From JAWKOK01 sp963765875 (GTDB lineage: Bacteria; Chloroflexota; Anaerolineae; Caldilineales; Caldilineaceae), in assembly GCA_963765875.1 (NCBI GenBank), contig CAVXYK010000011.1:1-64000 (forward strand): a stretch of DNA of 64,000 nucleotides. The letters are read 5' to 3'. Below the pieces are notes generated by a model. It had not been told where the DNA came from. It saw nothing but the letters and a program-made list of their open reading frames with translations, and made no database searches. The first letter of the stretch is position 1, and every line of letters begins with the position of its first letter. Positions 25,296 to 34,444 of the stretch are shown piece after piece. Made by a program: the position numbers and the translations under genes.

Positions 25296-26264
25296 ATGGC
25301 ACAGGAAGTGGAACGAAATGCCGGCGGCGTGCCGGTTCGCAGACTAGGCAAGACCGGGCTGAAGGTGTCGATCATTGGTTTAGGGGGCGGCCACTTGGTT
25401 CGGCCGAACATGGATGAGGCCGGTTCTGTTAACCTGGTACACGCGGCCATCGACGCCGGCGTGACCTTTATGGACACGGCGTGGGAATATCACGGCGGCG
25501 AATCTGAGCGGCGGATGGGCCTGGCCTTGCGCGATCGCCGCGAGCGGGTCACGCTCATGACCAAAGTCTGTGCGCGCGATCGGAAGACGGCGGAGGAGCA
25601 ACTGCACGAAAGCCTGCGCCGGCTGCAGACCGATGTGATCGACGTCTGGCAATTTCACGAGATCAACTACGACAACGATCCGGACTGGATCCTTCGCGCC
25701 GACGGCGCTCTGGAAGCGGCGCTGGCTGCGCGCCAGGCCGGCAAGATCCGCTTCATCGGTTTCACCGGCCACAAGAGTCCCCACATCCTTAACGATATGC
25801 TGGCTCAAGATTTCGATTGGGATACCTGCCAGTTGCCCATCAACGTGATGGACGCGCACTACCGCAGCTTCCAGCACGAGACCCTGCCCGAGCTGAGCCG
25901 CCGAGACATCGGCGTCATCGGCATGAAGAGTCTTGGTGGAGCCGGACAACTGATCACCGAGGCCGGACTGACGGCGCAACAATGTCGTCGCTACTCGCTC
26001 TCGTTGCCAATCAGTACACTGGTTTGCGGCATGGTATCACTGGAGGATTTGGCACAGGATGTGGAGATCGCACGCAACTTCGCGCCCATGTCCCAAGCAG
26101 AGATGAAAGCACTTCAGGACGTGGTTGTTGATCAGGCCACAGACGGGCGTCACGAGTGGTTCAAGAGTACGCAGTATTACGATGCGCCGTACCATCGAGA
26201 TCAGCACGGTTTTCCGCCCATTGGCACAGCGGTCAAGCAGGCTGCACTGCCGGAAGATGAGTAA
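25296..26264 (+). CDS. Aldo/keto reductase
   Basis: A 322-residue NAD(P)H-dependent oxidoreductase; ATG 25296 follows AGGAG by 6-7 bases. Tetrad residues are visible: Asp and Tyr in FMDTAWEYHGGESERRMG, Lys in LMTKVCARD, His in WQFHEINYD. The TIM-barrel continues with KIRFIGFTGHKSPHIL and GVIGMKSLGGAGQL. The C-terminal 60 residues are polar and end with a His/Tyr-rich stretch. It lies 97 bp after the enolase-superfamily gene on the same strand and probably shares its transcript. The substrate is likely a sugar or sugar-derived aldehyde (inference). Confidence 0.88.
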   Translation: MAQEVERNAGGVPVRRLGKTGLKVSIIGLGGGHLVRPNMDEAGSVNLVHAAIDAGVTFMDTAWEYHGGESERRMGLALRDRRERVTLMTKVCARDRKTAEEQLHESLRRLQTDVIDVWQFHEINYDNDPDWILRADGALEAALAARQAGKIRFIGFTGHKSPHILNDMLAQDFDWDTCQLPINVMDAHYRSFQHETLPELSRRDIGVIGMKSLGGAGQLITEAGLTAQQCRRYSLSLPISTLVCGMVSLEDLAQDVEIARNFAPMSQAEMKALQDVVVDQATDGRHEWFKSTQYYDAPYHRDQHGFPPIGTAVKQAALPEDE

Positions 26265-26301
26265 TATGGTCTGATCCGGGCAATCCGCACGTGTAGCCAA
26301 C

Positions 26302-26430
26302 ATGATCCTGCTGGGGTTGCTGTCCCACTATCTGGACGTTCCGGCCCAGATCTGTCGCGATGCAATTGGCGAACGTATACCGCCCAAGGTGAGGGATGTG
26401 AATCTGCGGGCATTTGATGTGGGTCGTTAG
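26302..26430 (+). pseudogene. C-terminal remnant of a 2-oxoacid oxidoreductase gamma subunit
   Basis: The 42-codon frame MILLGLLSHYLDVPAQICRD AIGERIPPKVRDVNLRAF matches the C-terminal end of pyruvate/indolepyruvate:ferredoxin oxidoreductase gamma-type subunits (pattern 'GNPRVANM..LGAL...E..I.ERVPPK..E.N..AF'). Just upstream GNP and RVAN are present in two different frames, confirming decay. No other subunits are nearby. It is too short to be functional. Confidence 0.5.
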
Positions 26431-26448
26431 GCGGTGGAGTGATTCAAA

Positions 26449-26847
26449 TCAGCACGAGGAGGGCGGGTGACCCTCACAACTCGTTCCCTCGCCGGATTGA
26501 GCTTCGTCGAGGTTCTGCACAATGGCCGCAATTGGATCTCTCAGATCGGGCACATCGGTCATTGCAACATCCCAGATGATCTCCAGCCGTATCTGAAAGT
26601 ACTCATGGCTCACAATATTGCGCAGATCTACAATTTGACGCCAAGGTACGTGTGGATACCGTGCCGTCAGATCTGGGCTGAGATGATCGGCCGCTTCACC
26701 CATGATCTCAAGTGATCGTTCCACAGACAACTGAGTCTTTCGATCAGCTCGAAAAACCTCGAAGTCCATGGCGCCGGCGAACTCGCCAATCCATTCGATA
26801 GCCTCAATAATATGAAGGAGCCGCTGACGATCACTGGGCGGGGACAT
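26449..26847 (-). CDS. hepT: HepT-like RNase toxin (DUF86)
   Basis: A 132-residue all-helical protein with the HEPN RNase motif R-x4-6-H: LRNIVSHEYFQI (Arg, His, Tyr). Other conserved parts: DRQRLLHIIEAIEWIGEFAG, RSLEIMGEAADHLSP, VPWRQIVDLRN. HepT toxins cleave RNA and are neutralised by a MntA-type nucleotidyltransferase, which AMPylates the Tyr near the active site. The gene overlaps the upstream mntA by 17 bases, so expression is coupled. The C-terminal tail after DEAQSGEG is unusual and may be non-conserved. The module is complete and appears functional. Confidence 0.85.
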   Translation of the reverse strand: MSPPSDRQRLLHIIEAIEWIGEFAGAMDFEVFRADRKTQLSVERSLEIMGEAADHLSPDLTARYPHVPWRQIVDLRNIVSHEYFQIRLEIIWDVAMTDVPDLRDPIAAIVQNLDEAQSGEGTSCEGHPPSSC

Positions 26848-27154
26848 GGGATCCGCTCACATCATAGAGGACGGTCAGATCCTTAGCCATGCCCTCGCGA
26901 ACAAAGGAATACGTTTCGACCAGTTCTTCAGCAATCAGGTCAACCGTTCGCCCCAATGCGTCTTCCATTTCATGTTTGATGCCCAACATCTCGAATAGAC
27001 CGGCATCACGACCGAAGCGAATATAGAGGTCCACATCGCTGTCGGCACGCGCATCCCCTCGCGCAAACGACCCAAAGATGGCCACATAGGCGATATGATG
27101 CCTTTGGGCAATTGCGACGAGTTTTTGCCGTTCGTCCTGATGGGTCTCTTCCAA
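26831..27154 (-). CDS. mntA: MntA-like nucleotidyltransferase antitoxin
   Basis: A 107-residue minimal nucleotidyltransferase with the signature VAIFGSFARGDARADSDVDL (GS...DxD metal and nucleotide site). In characterised modules it transfers AMP to the HepT toxin and silences it. It is the first gene of the pair, as usual for the mntA-hepT order. The frame in front is free of other genes; the intergenic region to the divergent 27343 gene is 188 bp and should hold both promoters. The last 15 residues are encoded in the overlap with hepT. Confidence 0.85.
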   Translation of the reverse strand: MEETHQDERQKLVAIAQRHHIAYVAIFGSFARGDARADSDVDLYIRFGRDAGLFEMLGIKHEMEDALGRTVDLIAEELVETYSFVREGMAKDLTVLYDVSGSHVPAQ

Positions 27155-27342
27155 ATTTCACCTCGATTCGCAGGAACAATTATCGCGGCAAGGTCATATT
27201 CAAACTCAGTCGGGATGAGCCGATGCGAGTTGACCATGATACGTTCACCTATCTTAGCACATTTTGACTGCGACGTCGCACGGCGTATGATTACTGGGAC
27301 AAGCACAAGTGGCAGACGCACTACATCAGATCGGACAACACC

Positions 27343-28470
27343 ATGAGCGAATACCAATACTACGAATGGCAGTGCATCGACCGCTCGCTGACCGCGGCAG
27401 AACAGACCGCGGTCGACGGGCTCTCCAGCCACATCCACGTGACCTCAAGCTCCGCTCAGGTCGATTACAGTTGGAGCAGCTTCAAGCACAATCCGGCCAA
27501 GGTATTGGCCGACTATTTCGACGCCTTTCTCTACTTGGCCAACTGGGGCGACCAGCAGTTGATGTTTCGTTTTCCCAAAGCGCTGCTCGATCCTCAACAA
27601 GTTCGTCCCTACCTGGTCGACTATCATATCGAACTGGATGACTACGGCGAAGTCTACATCCTCAAGTTCAGCCTAACGGAAGAGGATCCGCCTGACGAGT
27701 GGATCGACGGCGGGGGCAAACTTTCCACCCTGGCGCGACTGCGTGACGACATCCTCCAGGGCGACTACCGAGTGCTCTACCTTGCCTGGCTGCGGGCCAC
27801 AGAGTTGGACTACGACCTGGATGAAGAGGCGATTGAGCCGCCGGTGCCGCCGGGCCTCTTCGAGTTGACGCCTGCGCTCGGCACCTTCATCGACTTCTTC
27901 GAGATCGATTCACGACTGGTCAAGGCCGCGGCCCATGCCAGCCCTAGCATGGCCCAGCCGCCCAGCGCAGCCGAATACCAGACGGCGCTCTCCGGGTTGT
28001 CGCGTCGCGAATGCGAGCGCTTTTTGGTGCGATTGCTGGCGGGTGAACCCAATCTGGTAATCGAACTGAGGAAAATGCTAAAGCCGTTGATCGACGAATC
28101 AGAACCGGTTGTTGCCTTGTCATCGACCGGGCGGACTGTCGGAACGATCCATGCCATTCGTGACCAGTTGGAGGAAGCGGAGCGGAAGCGCCAACAGGCC
28201 GAGGCAGAGGTCAAACGTCTGCGCGAACTGGAAGCGCTGGCCACGCGCAAGGAAGAGACCTGGCAGCAGGCGGAGCGATTGATCGAGCAAGGCAATCGCA
28301 AATCGTATCGAGAGGCGGTCGACCTTCTGAATGCACTGTCAGATCTGGCGATCCATCAGGGAGATGAGGCGCGCTTTGAAACTCGTCTTGCCGAGTTGCG
28401 TGCTCGTTATCACAGACGGCGTTCCCTCATCGAAATGCTCCAGCATACTGGGAGTGTAGATTACCATTGA
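27343..28470 (+). CDS. Conserved protein with acidic N-domain and coiled coil
   Basis: A 375-residue soluble protein. It opens with SEYQYYEWQCIDRSLTAAEQ and a Trp/Phe-rich region (VDYSWSSFKHNPAKVLADYF; DAFLYLANWGDQQLMFRFPK) that I recognise as a recurrent, uncharacterised bacterial family, though I cannot name it reliably. Residues about 265-330 are a charged coiled coil (QLEEAERKRQQAEAEVKRLR), followed by a helical tail (SYREAVDLLNALSDLAIHQG). There is no catalytic motif. Relatives tend to sit near helicase or SWIM-domain genes (recollection, unverified); here the next genes are a TA pair and a BTAD regulator. A strong hairpin follows 42 bp after the stop. Confidence 0.6.
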   Translation: MSEYQYYEWQCIDRSLTAAEQTAVDGLSSHIHVTSSSAQVDYSWSSFKHNPAKVLADYFDAFLYLANWGDQQLMFRFPKALLDPQQVRPYLVDYHIELDDYGEVYILKFSLTEEDPPDEWIDGGGKLSTLARLRDDILQGDYRVLYLAWLRATELDYDLDEEAIEPPVPPGLFELTPALGTFIDFFEIDSRLVKAAAHASPSMAQPPSAAEYQTALSGLSRRECERFLVRLLAGEPNLVIELRKMLKPLIDESEPVVALSSTGRTVGTIHAIRDQLEEAERKRQQAEAEVKRLRELEALATRKEETWQQAERLIEQGNRKSYREAVDLLNALSDLAIHQGDEARFETRLAELRARYHRRRSLIEMLQHTGSVDYH

Positions 28471-28511
28471 CCCAGGAGAATCTCAGGTTTCCTGCATCAC
28501 ACATTCTGGGA

Positions 28512-28555
28512 TTAGGCCGGAGGTTGCTCTGCTATCGGAGCAACCTCCGGCCTAA
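28512..28555 (+). terminator. Perfect 18-bp-arm hairpin
   Basis: TTAGGCCGGAGGTTGCTC pairs perfectly with GAGCAACCTCCGGCCTAA around an 8-base loop, between the 27343-28470 gene and the BTAD regulator. No U run follows (CCCGG), so it may be a REP-like palindrome or a transcript-end hairpin. Confidence 0.55.
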
Positions 28556-28637
28556 CCCGGAAGGCTGGCACCAAATGAACGGGGTTGCCCCCACGCTGAA
28601 TTTCACCCAGCCCGAGCTAGACGCTGGAACTTCAACA

Positions 28638-31600
28638 ATGACCAAAGAAGCTTTTGACCTTCGACTGCTGGGAAACTTCCACCTGGCACTTGAGGACCAA
28701 CCTACAGTCTTACTGCGATCGGCGCGCGAGAGGGCGCTGTTGGCCTATCTATGCCTGCATCGCGACGCGCAGCAGCGCCGCCAGCATATTGCATTCCGGC
28801 TCTGGCCCAATTCGACGGAAGCGCAAGCCCAGAACAATCTGCGTCGCACGTTGCACTACCTGCGCCGCAATTTGCCGGCGGTAGAAGGTCATCTACACGT
28901 CGACCATCAGACGCTCCTATGGCGGGCCGATACATCGTTTACGCTCGACGTAGCCGAGTTCGAGACAGCGCTCGATCATGCAGAAGCCCATGCAGCAGAC
29001 CATCGATCACAACGGCGCGACTTTCTCGAAGAGGCGGTCCGACTCTATCGAGGCGATCTGCTGCCGGACTGCTACGATGATCTGGATCGTACCTGAGCGA
29101 GATCGGTTGCGATCACGGTATGTTCAGGCGCTTGAAGAACTGGGGTGGATATACGAAGAGCAGCGTGAATACACAGCAGCTATCCCATACGCCCAACAAC
29201 TGCTGCGCACCGAGCCGCTGCACGAAGCCGCTCATCGACGTTTGATGCGCCTGTATGTGTTGAGCGGCGACAGGGCGGCAGCGCTACGCACATACAACAG
29301 TTGCGTTACACTGCTCGAAAGAGAGTTGGGCGTAGGGCCGGGCGAAGCGATTCGGGAGGCCTATCAACGACTGCTACAGCAAGAGGCGCCGGCTGTACTG
29401 CGCCACCGTTCAGGACCGCTCGGGCAGAATGTAGTACCCTTGATCGGTAGAGAAGCGGAGTGGCAGACATTGCTCAGTCGATGGCGCCGCATCGCACGCG
29501 GCCATGCGCACTTCGTCCTGATCGCCGGAGAACCCGGTATCGGCAAGACGCGGCTGGCCGAGGAACTGTTGACCTGGGCCGATCGGCAGGGCATTGGCAG
29601 CGCCCGCGCTCGATCCTACGCTGCCGCCGGCGAGTTGGCCTATGCGCCAGTGATCGACTGGCTACGCCAGCCGATATTTCAAGCATCTCTAGACGAGGTG
29701 GACGATGTTTGGCTGGCTGAGATCTCGCGACTTCTGCCCGAGATTCAGATCGCACACCCAGCGCAGTCACGCCCCGGGCCTGTGGATGAAAGCTGGCAAC
29801 GAAGGCGGCTCTTCGAGGCCCTTGCCAACGTTGTCACAGTCGATCAGCGGCCCAAGCTGCTGCTGATCGACGATCTTCAATGGTGCGACTCGGAGACTTT
29901 GGCGTGGCTGGCCTACTTAATGGTTACCTATCGCCAGACACCGCTGCTGATCCTCGGCACGATCCGACCAGAGGAGATCGACCGGGACCATCCATTGAAT
30001 ACGCTGCTTTTCGAACTGTGTCGTGGCGACAGGTTGACCGAACTTGAACTGGGTCCACTGAGCCCGGACGAGACATTGACATTGGCAGCCCATGAATCAA
30101 CTGATTTGTTCGACGTAGACAAAATCGAGGACCTCTTTGAGTACACGGAAGGTAATCCGCTCTACATCGTGGAAACGGTACGCGCAGCCATGGGCCAGGA
30201 CGAAGACCTGACGGCAGCGCTGAAGAAACCAATCGCGGAACTGGAACCGGCACTCGCTGATCTACCCGCGTCCACACTGCCGGTGAAGGTCCGCACAACC
30301 ATCCAACGTCGGCTTGGTCAGCTTTCACCAGAAGCCTATGATCTGGCCTGTTTGGCAGCTATCGTCGGACGATCGTTCTCATACGCCGTGCTGGCGCACG
30401 CCTGTGACCTGGATGCTGAGACGCTGATGAACCGGCTGGATGAGTTGTGGCAGCGGCGAATCGTCGTTGACCAATCCGAAGCGACCTATGATTTCACCCA
30501 CGATCGCATCCGCGAAGTCGCCTTGGTGGAATTGAGTCCCGTTGGGCGCCAGCGGCTGCATTTCCGCGTGGCCCAGGCGCTGGAATCACTATACCCTGAC
30601 AAGAGTGACGTGCTCTGTGGGCAATTGGGTTGGCATTATGCTGAAGCCTTGCAGCGGCAGGAAGCGCTTCACTATTACCGCCAGGCTGCGAAGGTATCAG
30701 CAGAGATCGCCGCCTCGGATCGAGCGCTTGTCTACCTTGAGAAGGCGTTGCTCCTTCTGGATCAACTGCCCGATACGCCTGACCATATCGCCCTGTGCAT
30801 TGACTGTTGGTTGGATGTGGCAAGTGCACAGATTGATGTCCATGGATGGACATCCATAGAACGCAAGGCGGCATTGGATCGAGCCCTTCAGTGGGCAGAG
30901 AATAGCCGCGGTGAACAACGTCAGATTCAAGCGACCATCGGGCTGAGCACCTTTTATGTCAGTAGCGGCGACTGGGTGATGGCGATTCGATTGGCGCAAC
31001 GCGCTTTTGAACACGCCCAGGAATTGGGAGACGACCAGTTTCTCTATTCGACCACTCACCATCGTGCCTTTATCTCTTTTTTCCGTGGAGAAGTCGGGGC
31101 TGCGCTTGATCAGTATCGGCAGACAATCGCCCTTCAATCAACATTAATCAGCGATCCATCTGACGCTGTTGGATTGCATAGCTGGCTGGCGGAAGCGCGC
31201 TGGCACGCAGGATATCCTGAACAGGCACTCGAAACGGCGGCGAAAGCCGTTCAACTCGCCGATGAATCCGGCATGCCCGGCGACAAGATTCACAGTCGAG
31301 AGTATATGATGTACACGACGCAGCGGGCCGGCGAACTCGCGACCATGCGCCGACTCACCCTCGAAGTCCTGGACCTATGTGCTCAATACGGCTTCCCAGA
31401 CTATGTCGTGACTGCAACAGTTCATCTGGGCTGGCTTACCGCAACAGCCGGCGATCTTGCAACCGGCCTGACCCAGATTGAAGAAGCGCTGGACACTGCT
31501 GAGCAGATGAACATGCGGTTTAATTACTCCTACTTACTTAGCCTGCTAGCGTGCGGACAGCACGGGGGCGGCTTGATCGAGCAAGCATTGCGTAGCCTGG

Positions 31601-31929
31601 AGCGAGCGCTTGATTTCTCAGAAACATCGGAAGAATTGTACTGGCGAGCGGAGCTCCTGCGCTTGACCGGTGACTACCGACTGGACGTGGGTCACCCGGA
31701 ACACGACGCTGAGGACATGTACGCGACTGCTTTGGCACTCACACGTCAACAACGCGCCAAAATGCTGGAGCTGCGCACGACCGTCAGCCTGGCAAAGTTG
31801 TGGCGTAGCCAAGGCAAGAGTCTCGAAGCACACCAGGCGCTCACCACAATCTATGGTTGGTTCAGTGAAGGATTTCAGAGTGCCGATCTATGTGAGGGCG
31901 CGTGCATTGCTGAACCAACTCGCCCATGA
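28638..31929 (+). CDS. BTAD-AAA-TPR transcriptional regulator, one frameshift
   Basis: About 1,096 residues joined. It starts at ATG 28638 with a SARP winged helix (FDLRLLGNFHLALEDQPTVL; NLRRTLHYLRRNLPA) and bacterial transcriptional activation domain (DFLEEAVRLYRGDLLPDCYD, ALEELGWIYEEQREYTAAIP). A STAND/AAA NTPase follows with Walker A GEPGIGKTRLAEE and Walker B LLLIDDLQWCD, then about 500 residues of TPR-like helices. One extra C near 29085 (before WIVPERDRL) breaks the frame within the BTAD; both sides are intact. Such proteins are large signal-responsive activators in Chloroflexota and Actinobacteria. The target is unknown; neighbouring lipoprotein genes are candidates only by proximity. 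Confidence 0.85.
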
Positions 31930-32279
31930 TGCAAACTGATACCCACCGTATTGGAAACGAACTGCGTGCCACGCGCTGGAGACTGATGAACGGTCAACCG
32001 GCCAATTCCCACCGGGTCCATTTCAACCCAGCACGTGGGGCTCCGAGAGTCTTTCTTATTAGATGTCAATAGTCCATTAGTGTTCAGTAGAATTGGCTCC
32101 CGGAAGATCGCGCAGATCGGTCGGGATCGCTTATCTGCCTTCCTCTCTGCTTGATTCACCGCCAATCTATGTAAAGAAGATCGCTTGCGGATCGCTGTAT
32201 CCGCTATGCTGCGTCCGCGACACGAAGTATGTGTGATCGACGAATCCATATGGTGCACCCAGGACGAAAGGAATCAGAC
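31930..32279. other. Gene-free stretch, about 350 bp
   Basis: There is no open frame with coding character and no strong hairpin. The final 40 bases hold the ribosome site (GAAAGGA) of the following lipoprotein gene, and the promoter is presumably upstream of it. Nothing else can be supported. Confidence 0.5.
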
Positions 32280-32747
32280 ATGAAGACCCTATCCGTTTTA
32301 TCAGTGTTGACCATGATGTTGTTGGCGTTGAGTGGCTGTCAGCCGATCTCGGCGCAGCCCGAAAGCGTGCCCGCCGAGGATCAAGTCAGGGCGGCCAGCG
32401 CCGAATGGGACGGGGCATTCAATTCGGCCGATCTGGATCGGCTTGGTGCGCTCTATGCAGAGGATGCCGTTGACATGCCCCCGGGCTTCCCTGCTCTCGA
32501 GGGCAAGGAAGCGGTACTCGGCGACCTGGCATATATCCTTGACGAGTTTGAGGCACGTCACGAAACATCAATAGTCGACATTGTCATTAGCGGCGATCTA
32601 GCCATCGAGCGTGCGAACTATACCATGGAACTCAAGCCCAAGGCAGGCGGCGATACCATCAACGAAGTAGGCAAACATATCGTGATACGCCAAAAAAACG
32701 GCGACGAGTGGATGATTCTCTGGGAAATCTGGAACTCCGATTCCTGA
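32280..32747 (+). CDS. SnoaL/DUF4440-like lipoprotein, copy 1
   Basis: A 155-residue protein from ATG 32280 with GAAAGGA upstream. Lipobox LSGC puts the lipidated Cys at about residue 20. The mature part is an NTF2-fold domain of the SgcJ/DUF4440 type: VRAASAEWDGAFNSADLDRL GALYAEDAVDMPPGFPAL, EGKEAVLGDLAYIL, and a C-terminal strand MILWEIWNSDS. These domains bind small molecules or act as isomerases in other settings; as lipoproteins their role is unknown. A paralogue with the same layout follows 72 bp downstream, so this is a tandem duplication, probably co-transcribed. Confidence 0.8.
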   Translation: MKTLSVLSVLTMMLLALSGCQPISAQPESVPAEDQVRAASAEWDGAFNSADLDRLGALYAEDAVDMPPGFPALEGKEAVLGDLAYILDEFEARHETSIVDIVISGDLAIERANYTMELKPKAGGDTINEVGKHIVIRQKNGDEWMILWEIWNSDS

Positions 32748-32819
32748 TGACGTCGAATTTGGGGTACCATCGACGTGCTTGAAACGGTGCCTGGAAAACC
32801 ATCACCTACAGGAGGAAGC

Positions 32820-33320
32820 ATGATGAACACCCGAATCGTTCGTATCGGTCCATTGCTGGGATTGATCGCACTGCTCTTGATCGGCTGCCAGCCTTTGCAG
32901 CCGATTGCCGCCGACGCGACTGCTCCCAGCATGGAGGAAATGGCGGTCGCTGAACAGGCGTTTGTCGACGCTGTTATGGCCGCCGAAACTGCCCTGCAAT
33001 CGGAGGATGCCGCTCTTGCCGCTTCGTACTATGCTGACGACGCGGTCTCTATGCCGCCTGGCTATCCACCGTCATTTGGCCGGGAGGCGATCCAGGGCGA
33101 TCTTGAATTCTATTTCGACAGTTTTGACATTGAACGCGACTTCTCACTGATGAACTACGAGATCAACGGCGACAATGCAACCAGAATGGCCGAATGGACA
33201 CAGACGTTGGTGCCGACGGACGGGAGCGAGCCAATTGTCGAAAGCGGTCAATGTATCCTCGGTTTCGAGAAGATCGACGGCGAATGGAAGATCGCGTGGG
33301 AAATCTGGAATACACATTGA
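32820..33320 (+). CDS. SnoaL/DUF4440-like lipoprotein, copy 2
   Basis: A 166-residue paralogue of the preceding gene, with a strong AGGAGGA site before ATG 32820. Lipobox LIGC, then QPLQPIAAD. The domain keeps the same landmarks: DAALAASYYADDAVSMPPGY, FGREAIQGDLEFYF, and the ending DGEWKIAWEIWNTH. Identity to copy 1 is clear but limited, so the duplication is old. It is likely anchored to the outer face of the membrane. It may be a ligand-binding pair partner of copy 1 (inference). Confidence 0.8.
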   Translation: MMNTRIVRIGPLLGLIALLLIGCQPLQPIAADATAPSMEEMAVAEQAFVDAVMAAETALQSEDAALAASYYADDAVSMPPGYPPSFGREAIQGDLEFYFDSFDIERDFSLMNYEINGDNATRMAEWTQTLVPTDGSEPIVESGQCILGFEKIDGEWKIAWEIWNTH

Positions 33321-33517
33321 TCCAAGACAATCACGTTTCGGTTTGAGCGTACATCCATATGTTGGCATCGCGGCAACTCCACCGCCAGCAACGAGACACG
33401 CCCGCAGATGCTGAACTGGGTCCCGTGCCATTTCAGCATCTGTGCTCTGTGTTGAAGGTGCAAGGGTCGACGGCGAGCGCAAGCCCCGTTTTGCCTTCCG
33501 AAATCAGAGCAACGGGC

Positions 33518-33955
33518 TCATCCGTGGACCTGGAAGAACTCGATTGACTCTCCATTGGGACCGTCAAAGAAGGCGATGGTGACCGTCAGAGCGCCGAGAT
33601 CAAGGGTCTTGGGTTCGACGGTGATGGTATAACCGGCGCTACGCACGATCTCTGTGGCCGCGGCGGTGTCGGTTGTTGCCAGGGCGAAGTGCATGACCGG
33701 ATCGTTTGCAGCGAGCGCACCCGGTTTGGCTGTGTCCGAAAGTGGATCAAAGAGCTCCATATGGCTGCCGTCGCCGATGTCGAGCAGGAAAATCCGGCGT
33801 TCATCGCTGCCAAATTGGGCAACGATCTGCATACCGAGCACGTCCCGATAGAGCTTGAGCGATTCGTCCATGTCACGTGTTTGGACGGCGATGTGATGGG
33901 TCCCGCATCCGGGAATGACAGAATTACTGGTTCCGACTGGCATGAATTTCTCCAT
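33518..33955 (-). CDS. Glyoxalase/VOC-superfamily protein
   Basis: A 145-residue single VOC domain: GTHHIAVQTRDMDESLKLYR DVLGMQ (metal His), GSHMELFDP, VMHFALATTDTAAATEIVR, and the C-terminal Glu in GPNGESIEFFQVHG. Paired beta-alpha-beta-beta-beta modules of this size dimerise to form a metal site used by glyoxalases, dioxygenases or fosfomycin-type enzymes. The substrate is unknown. It is a lone gene on the minus strand, convergent with the second lipoprotein gene. Confidence 0.8.
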   Translation of the reverse strand: MEKFMPVGTSNSVIPGCGTHHIAVQTRDMDESLKLYRDVLGMQIVAQFGSDERRIFLLDIGDGSHMELFDPLSDTAKPGALAANDPVMHFALATTDTAAATEIVRSAGYTITVEPKTLDLGALTVTIAFFDGPNGESIEFFQVHG

Positions 33956-34138
33956 AAGAATATTGATACTGCGCTCTTGTCAAACGTTGGCGAATTCCTG
34001 AACCATACGCGATTGAAAACGTAGGCTCTCACCAATCACAATACACCGATAATTCAGCAGGGGCAAAGCTGGCATTTGGGCCGCCGACTGCTGCTGCCCG
34101 ACTTTGCAACACGGCCTAGTTCAGAAGGTAGGCACGGA

Positions 34139-34271
34139 TGACTCTACTGCGAAAACGTCCATTTCACCACGGAGGCACGGAGGAGGCACAGAGTTCACAG
34201 AGGAAAAGCTCCTTCAATCTGTGGGTATCGGCGTCCATCTGTGGCAGATTTGCCTTTTTGCAGTAGAGTCA
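34139..34271. mobile_element. Putative 133-bp MITE with 17-bp terminal inverted repeats
   Basis: Ends TGACTCTACTGCGAAAA (34139-34155) and TTTTTGCAGTAGAGTCA (34255-34271) are inverted copies with a single mismatch. The inside is non-coding and contains CCACGGAGGCACGGAGGAGG and CACAGAG motifs common in dispersed intergenic repeats; a related internal segment occurs at 9355-9470. No target duplication is obvious at the boundaries, so the mobile nature is inferred from the ends. Confidence 0.55.
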
Positions 34272-34321
34272 CAGATTGGCACAAAAGAACCAATCTAGAT
34301 CCCGTTGATGCTTGAGCACAT

Positions 34322-34402
34322 CGGCTAAAGCCGGCTTCTAACATTGAGAAGCGCCCTCAGGCGCTCTAGTCCTGCCGCTGAGCCGGCTTTTCGCTGTTGG
34401 CA
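34322..34402. repeat. Palindromic repeat, family C core (copy 1)
   Basis: GGCTAAAGCCGGCTTCTAAC ... GAGAAGCGCC ... GGCGCT ... GAGCCGGCTTTTCGCTGTTGG. The half-sites CTAACA..GAGAAGC and GCTTTTCGCTGTTGG match the inner palindrome of the elements at 42382, 46761 and 49188. It is the most worn copy. The rest of the 34024-34444 gap holds only the putative MITE. Confidence 0.55.
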
Positions 34403-34444
34403 CCGAGAGTTTTTCCGGAACCTGAAACCTCAACAAGACGTAAC

